Origin: Fidelibacterota bacterium
GTDB taxonomy: Bacteria > Fidelibacterota > UBA2242
Length of the DNA stretch: 6,106 nt
Direction of reading: 5' to 3'
Assembly (NCBI GenBank): GCA_003527965.1
Contig: DPVY01000088.1
Location: 1-6,106, forward strand
In this document: one piece after another, positions 5,115 to 6,106 of the stretch
Layout: the number at the start of each line of letters is the position of its first letter
Numbering within the stretch: position 1 is the first letter of the stretch
Notes under the pieces: generated by a model
Database searches by the model: none
What the model was told of the DNA's origin: nothing
The model's input: only the letters and a program-made list of their open reading frames with translations
Made by a program: the position numbers and the translations under genes

Positions 5115-6106
5115 ATGGATATTGTTGTCCAAAAATATGGCGGTTCATCGCTTGCTGATATTCCAAAAATCAAATATGTGTCCGCTAAAATTAAAAGGCA
5201 TGTTTCAGAAGGAAAAAAACTTGTAGTAATTGTATCGGCAATGGGGAAAACAACCGATCAGTTGGAGCTTTTATGCAAAGAAGTTTCAGAATGTCCTGTG
5301 CCTCGTGAAAAAGATATGCTCTTCACAACCGGAGAGCAGGTATCAGCTGCTCTGATGGCTATGGCTTTGAATAATATAGGCGTTAAGGCACTTTCTCAGA
5401 ATGCCTTTCAAACGGAAATCATCACCTCGTCCGATCACACGAGAGCCAGTATAAGAAAAATTAATGCCGGAAAATTAAAAGGCAACCTCAAGGATTATGA
5501 TGTAGTCATCGTGACAGGCTTTCAGGGTATTACCGAATCGGGAGATGTAACTACTCTTGGCAGAGGCGGTTCAGATACTTCGGCTGTTGCCATCGCCGCG
5601 GCTCTTGGCGCTCCCTGTGAAATTTATAGCGATTTCCCCGGGATATTTACGACTGACCCCAAACTTTTCCCGGCGGCAAAAATATTGGAACAGGTATCCT
5701 ATGCTGAAATGCTGGAGATGGCTCAATTAGGAGCCGGCATTTTGCATCCACGAGCAGTTGAAATTGCTAAAAAGTACAATGTAAAACTTTGTTGCCGGGG
5801 CACTTTTTCAAATGATAATGGCAGCCGTGTTGTTTCGGATAATATTGAGCAGCCTGTCGTCACAGGGCTAAGTGTCATGGAAAATCAGGCCCAGGTAACT
5901 ATTACCGGTCTTCCTGAAGATCATATTATCGTTAACGGAATATTTAACTACTTAGGTGAAAAGCAGTTCAATATCGATATGATTTCCGCTGTTCGGCTGG
6001 GCAATAATAATATGACTCTTTCGTTCACAATTGTGGAAAACGATAAAAATTGTTTATTAGAGGTCATTCAAGATTTGCAAAAAGAGTTTTGTGCTTGCAA
6101 TATTAC
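5115..6106 (+). CDS. lysC: Aspartate kinase (partial, runs off the window end)
   Basis: Aspartate kinase phosphorylates aspartate with ATP, the entry step to lysine, diaminopimelate, threonine and methionine. About 330 residues are visible, with no stop before the edge. The kinase domain (about 1-235) carries KYGGSS (7-12; usually KFGGTS), VSAMGKTTDQL (40-50), TTGEQVSAAL (71-80), VTGFQGIT (133-140), TTLGRGGSDTSA (146-157), CEIYSDFPGIFTTDP (168-182) and LGAGILHPRAVEIAKKY (205-221). A first ACT regulatory domain begins near 255 (AQVTITGLPED, then FNIDMISAV). A second ACT domain would be expected beyond the edge, as in the roughly 400-residue monofunctional enzymes. No homoserine dehydrogenase part can be judged from here. 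ACT domains make allosteric control by lysine and/or threonine likely, but the effector cannot be read from this sequence. GAGGA (5101-5105) precedes the ATG by 9 bases, inside the end of dapH. I use lysC because of the operon context. Confidence 0.95.
   Translation, partial: MDIVVQKYGGSSLADIPKIKYVSAKIKRHVSEGKKLVVIVSAMGKTTDQLELLCKEVSECPVPREKDMLFTTGEQVSAALMAMALNNIGVKALSQNAFQTEIITSSDHTRASIRKINAGKLKGNLKDYDVVIVTGFQGITESGDVTTLGRGGSDTSAVAIAAALGAPCEIYSDFPGIFTTDPKLFPAAKILEQVSYAEMLEMAQLGAGILHPRAVEIAKKYNVKLCCRGTFSNDNGSRVVSDNIEQPVVTGLSVMENQAQVTITGLPEDHIIVNGIFNYLGEKQFNIDMISAVRLGNNNMTLSFTIVENDKNCLLEVIQDLQKEFCACNI

Overview
The window is bacterial chromosomal DNA, moderately AT-rich, with tightly packed amino-acid biosynthesis genes that all read on the + strand. 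No mobile element, CRISPR array, tRNA or rRNA was seen. The proteins are ordinary bacterial enzymes. The acetyl-type DapH, the short DapB and the proA-before-proB order suggest an anaerobe of a Firmicutes-like or deep-branching lineage, but I cannot name a phylum from this sequence alone.

Region 1 (130-2528) is a proline pair. proA (glutamate-5-semialdehyde dehydrogenase) is followed by proB (glutamate 5-kinase with a C-terminal PUA domain), joined by a 4-base ATGA stop/start overlap. Together they turn glutamate into glutamate semialdehyde, which cyclises to the proline precursor. The first 129 bases hold the proA ribosome-binding site and no gene I can identify.

Region 2 (2529-2876) is a 348-base gap and the most interesting part of the window. 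It contains a plausible sigma70-type promoter (2601-2629) and a short reading frame (2694-2768, GTG start) whose last half has six lysine codons in eleven. The frame's stop codon lies in the 5' arm of a possible antiterminator (2767-2801). That structure is mutually exclusive with a strong intrinsic terminator (2793-2825) placed about 50 bases before dapA. This is the layout of a trp/his-type leader-peptide attenuator, here apparently sensing lysyl-tRNA. No lysine riboswitch or T-box sequence is recognisable.

Region 3 (2877-6106, running off the edge) is a lysine/diaminopimelate operon: dapA, dapB, dapH and lysC. LysC makes aspartyl phosphate, DapA condenses aspartate semialdehyde with pyruvate, DapB reduces the product, and DapH N-acetylates tetrahydrodipicolinate. 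Gaps between genes are 18 bases or less, or are ATGA overlaps, so one transcript starting in region 2 would carry all four. DapA lacks several residues of the E. coli lysine-inhibition site, which fits control being placed at the leader and probably at LysC. The later acetyl-pathway genes (aminotransferase, deacetylase), asd and lysA are not in this window.
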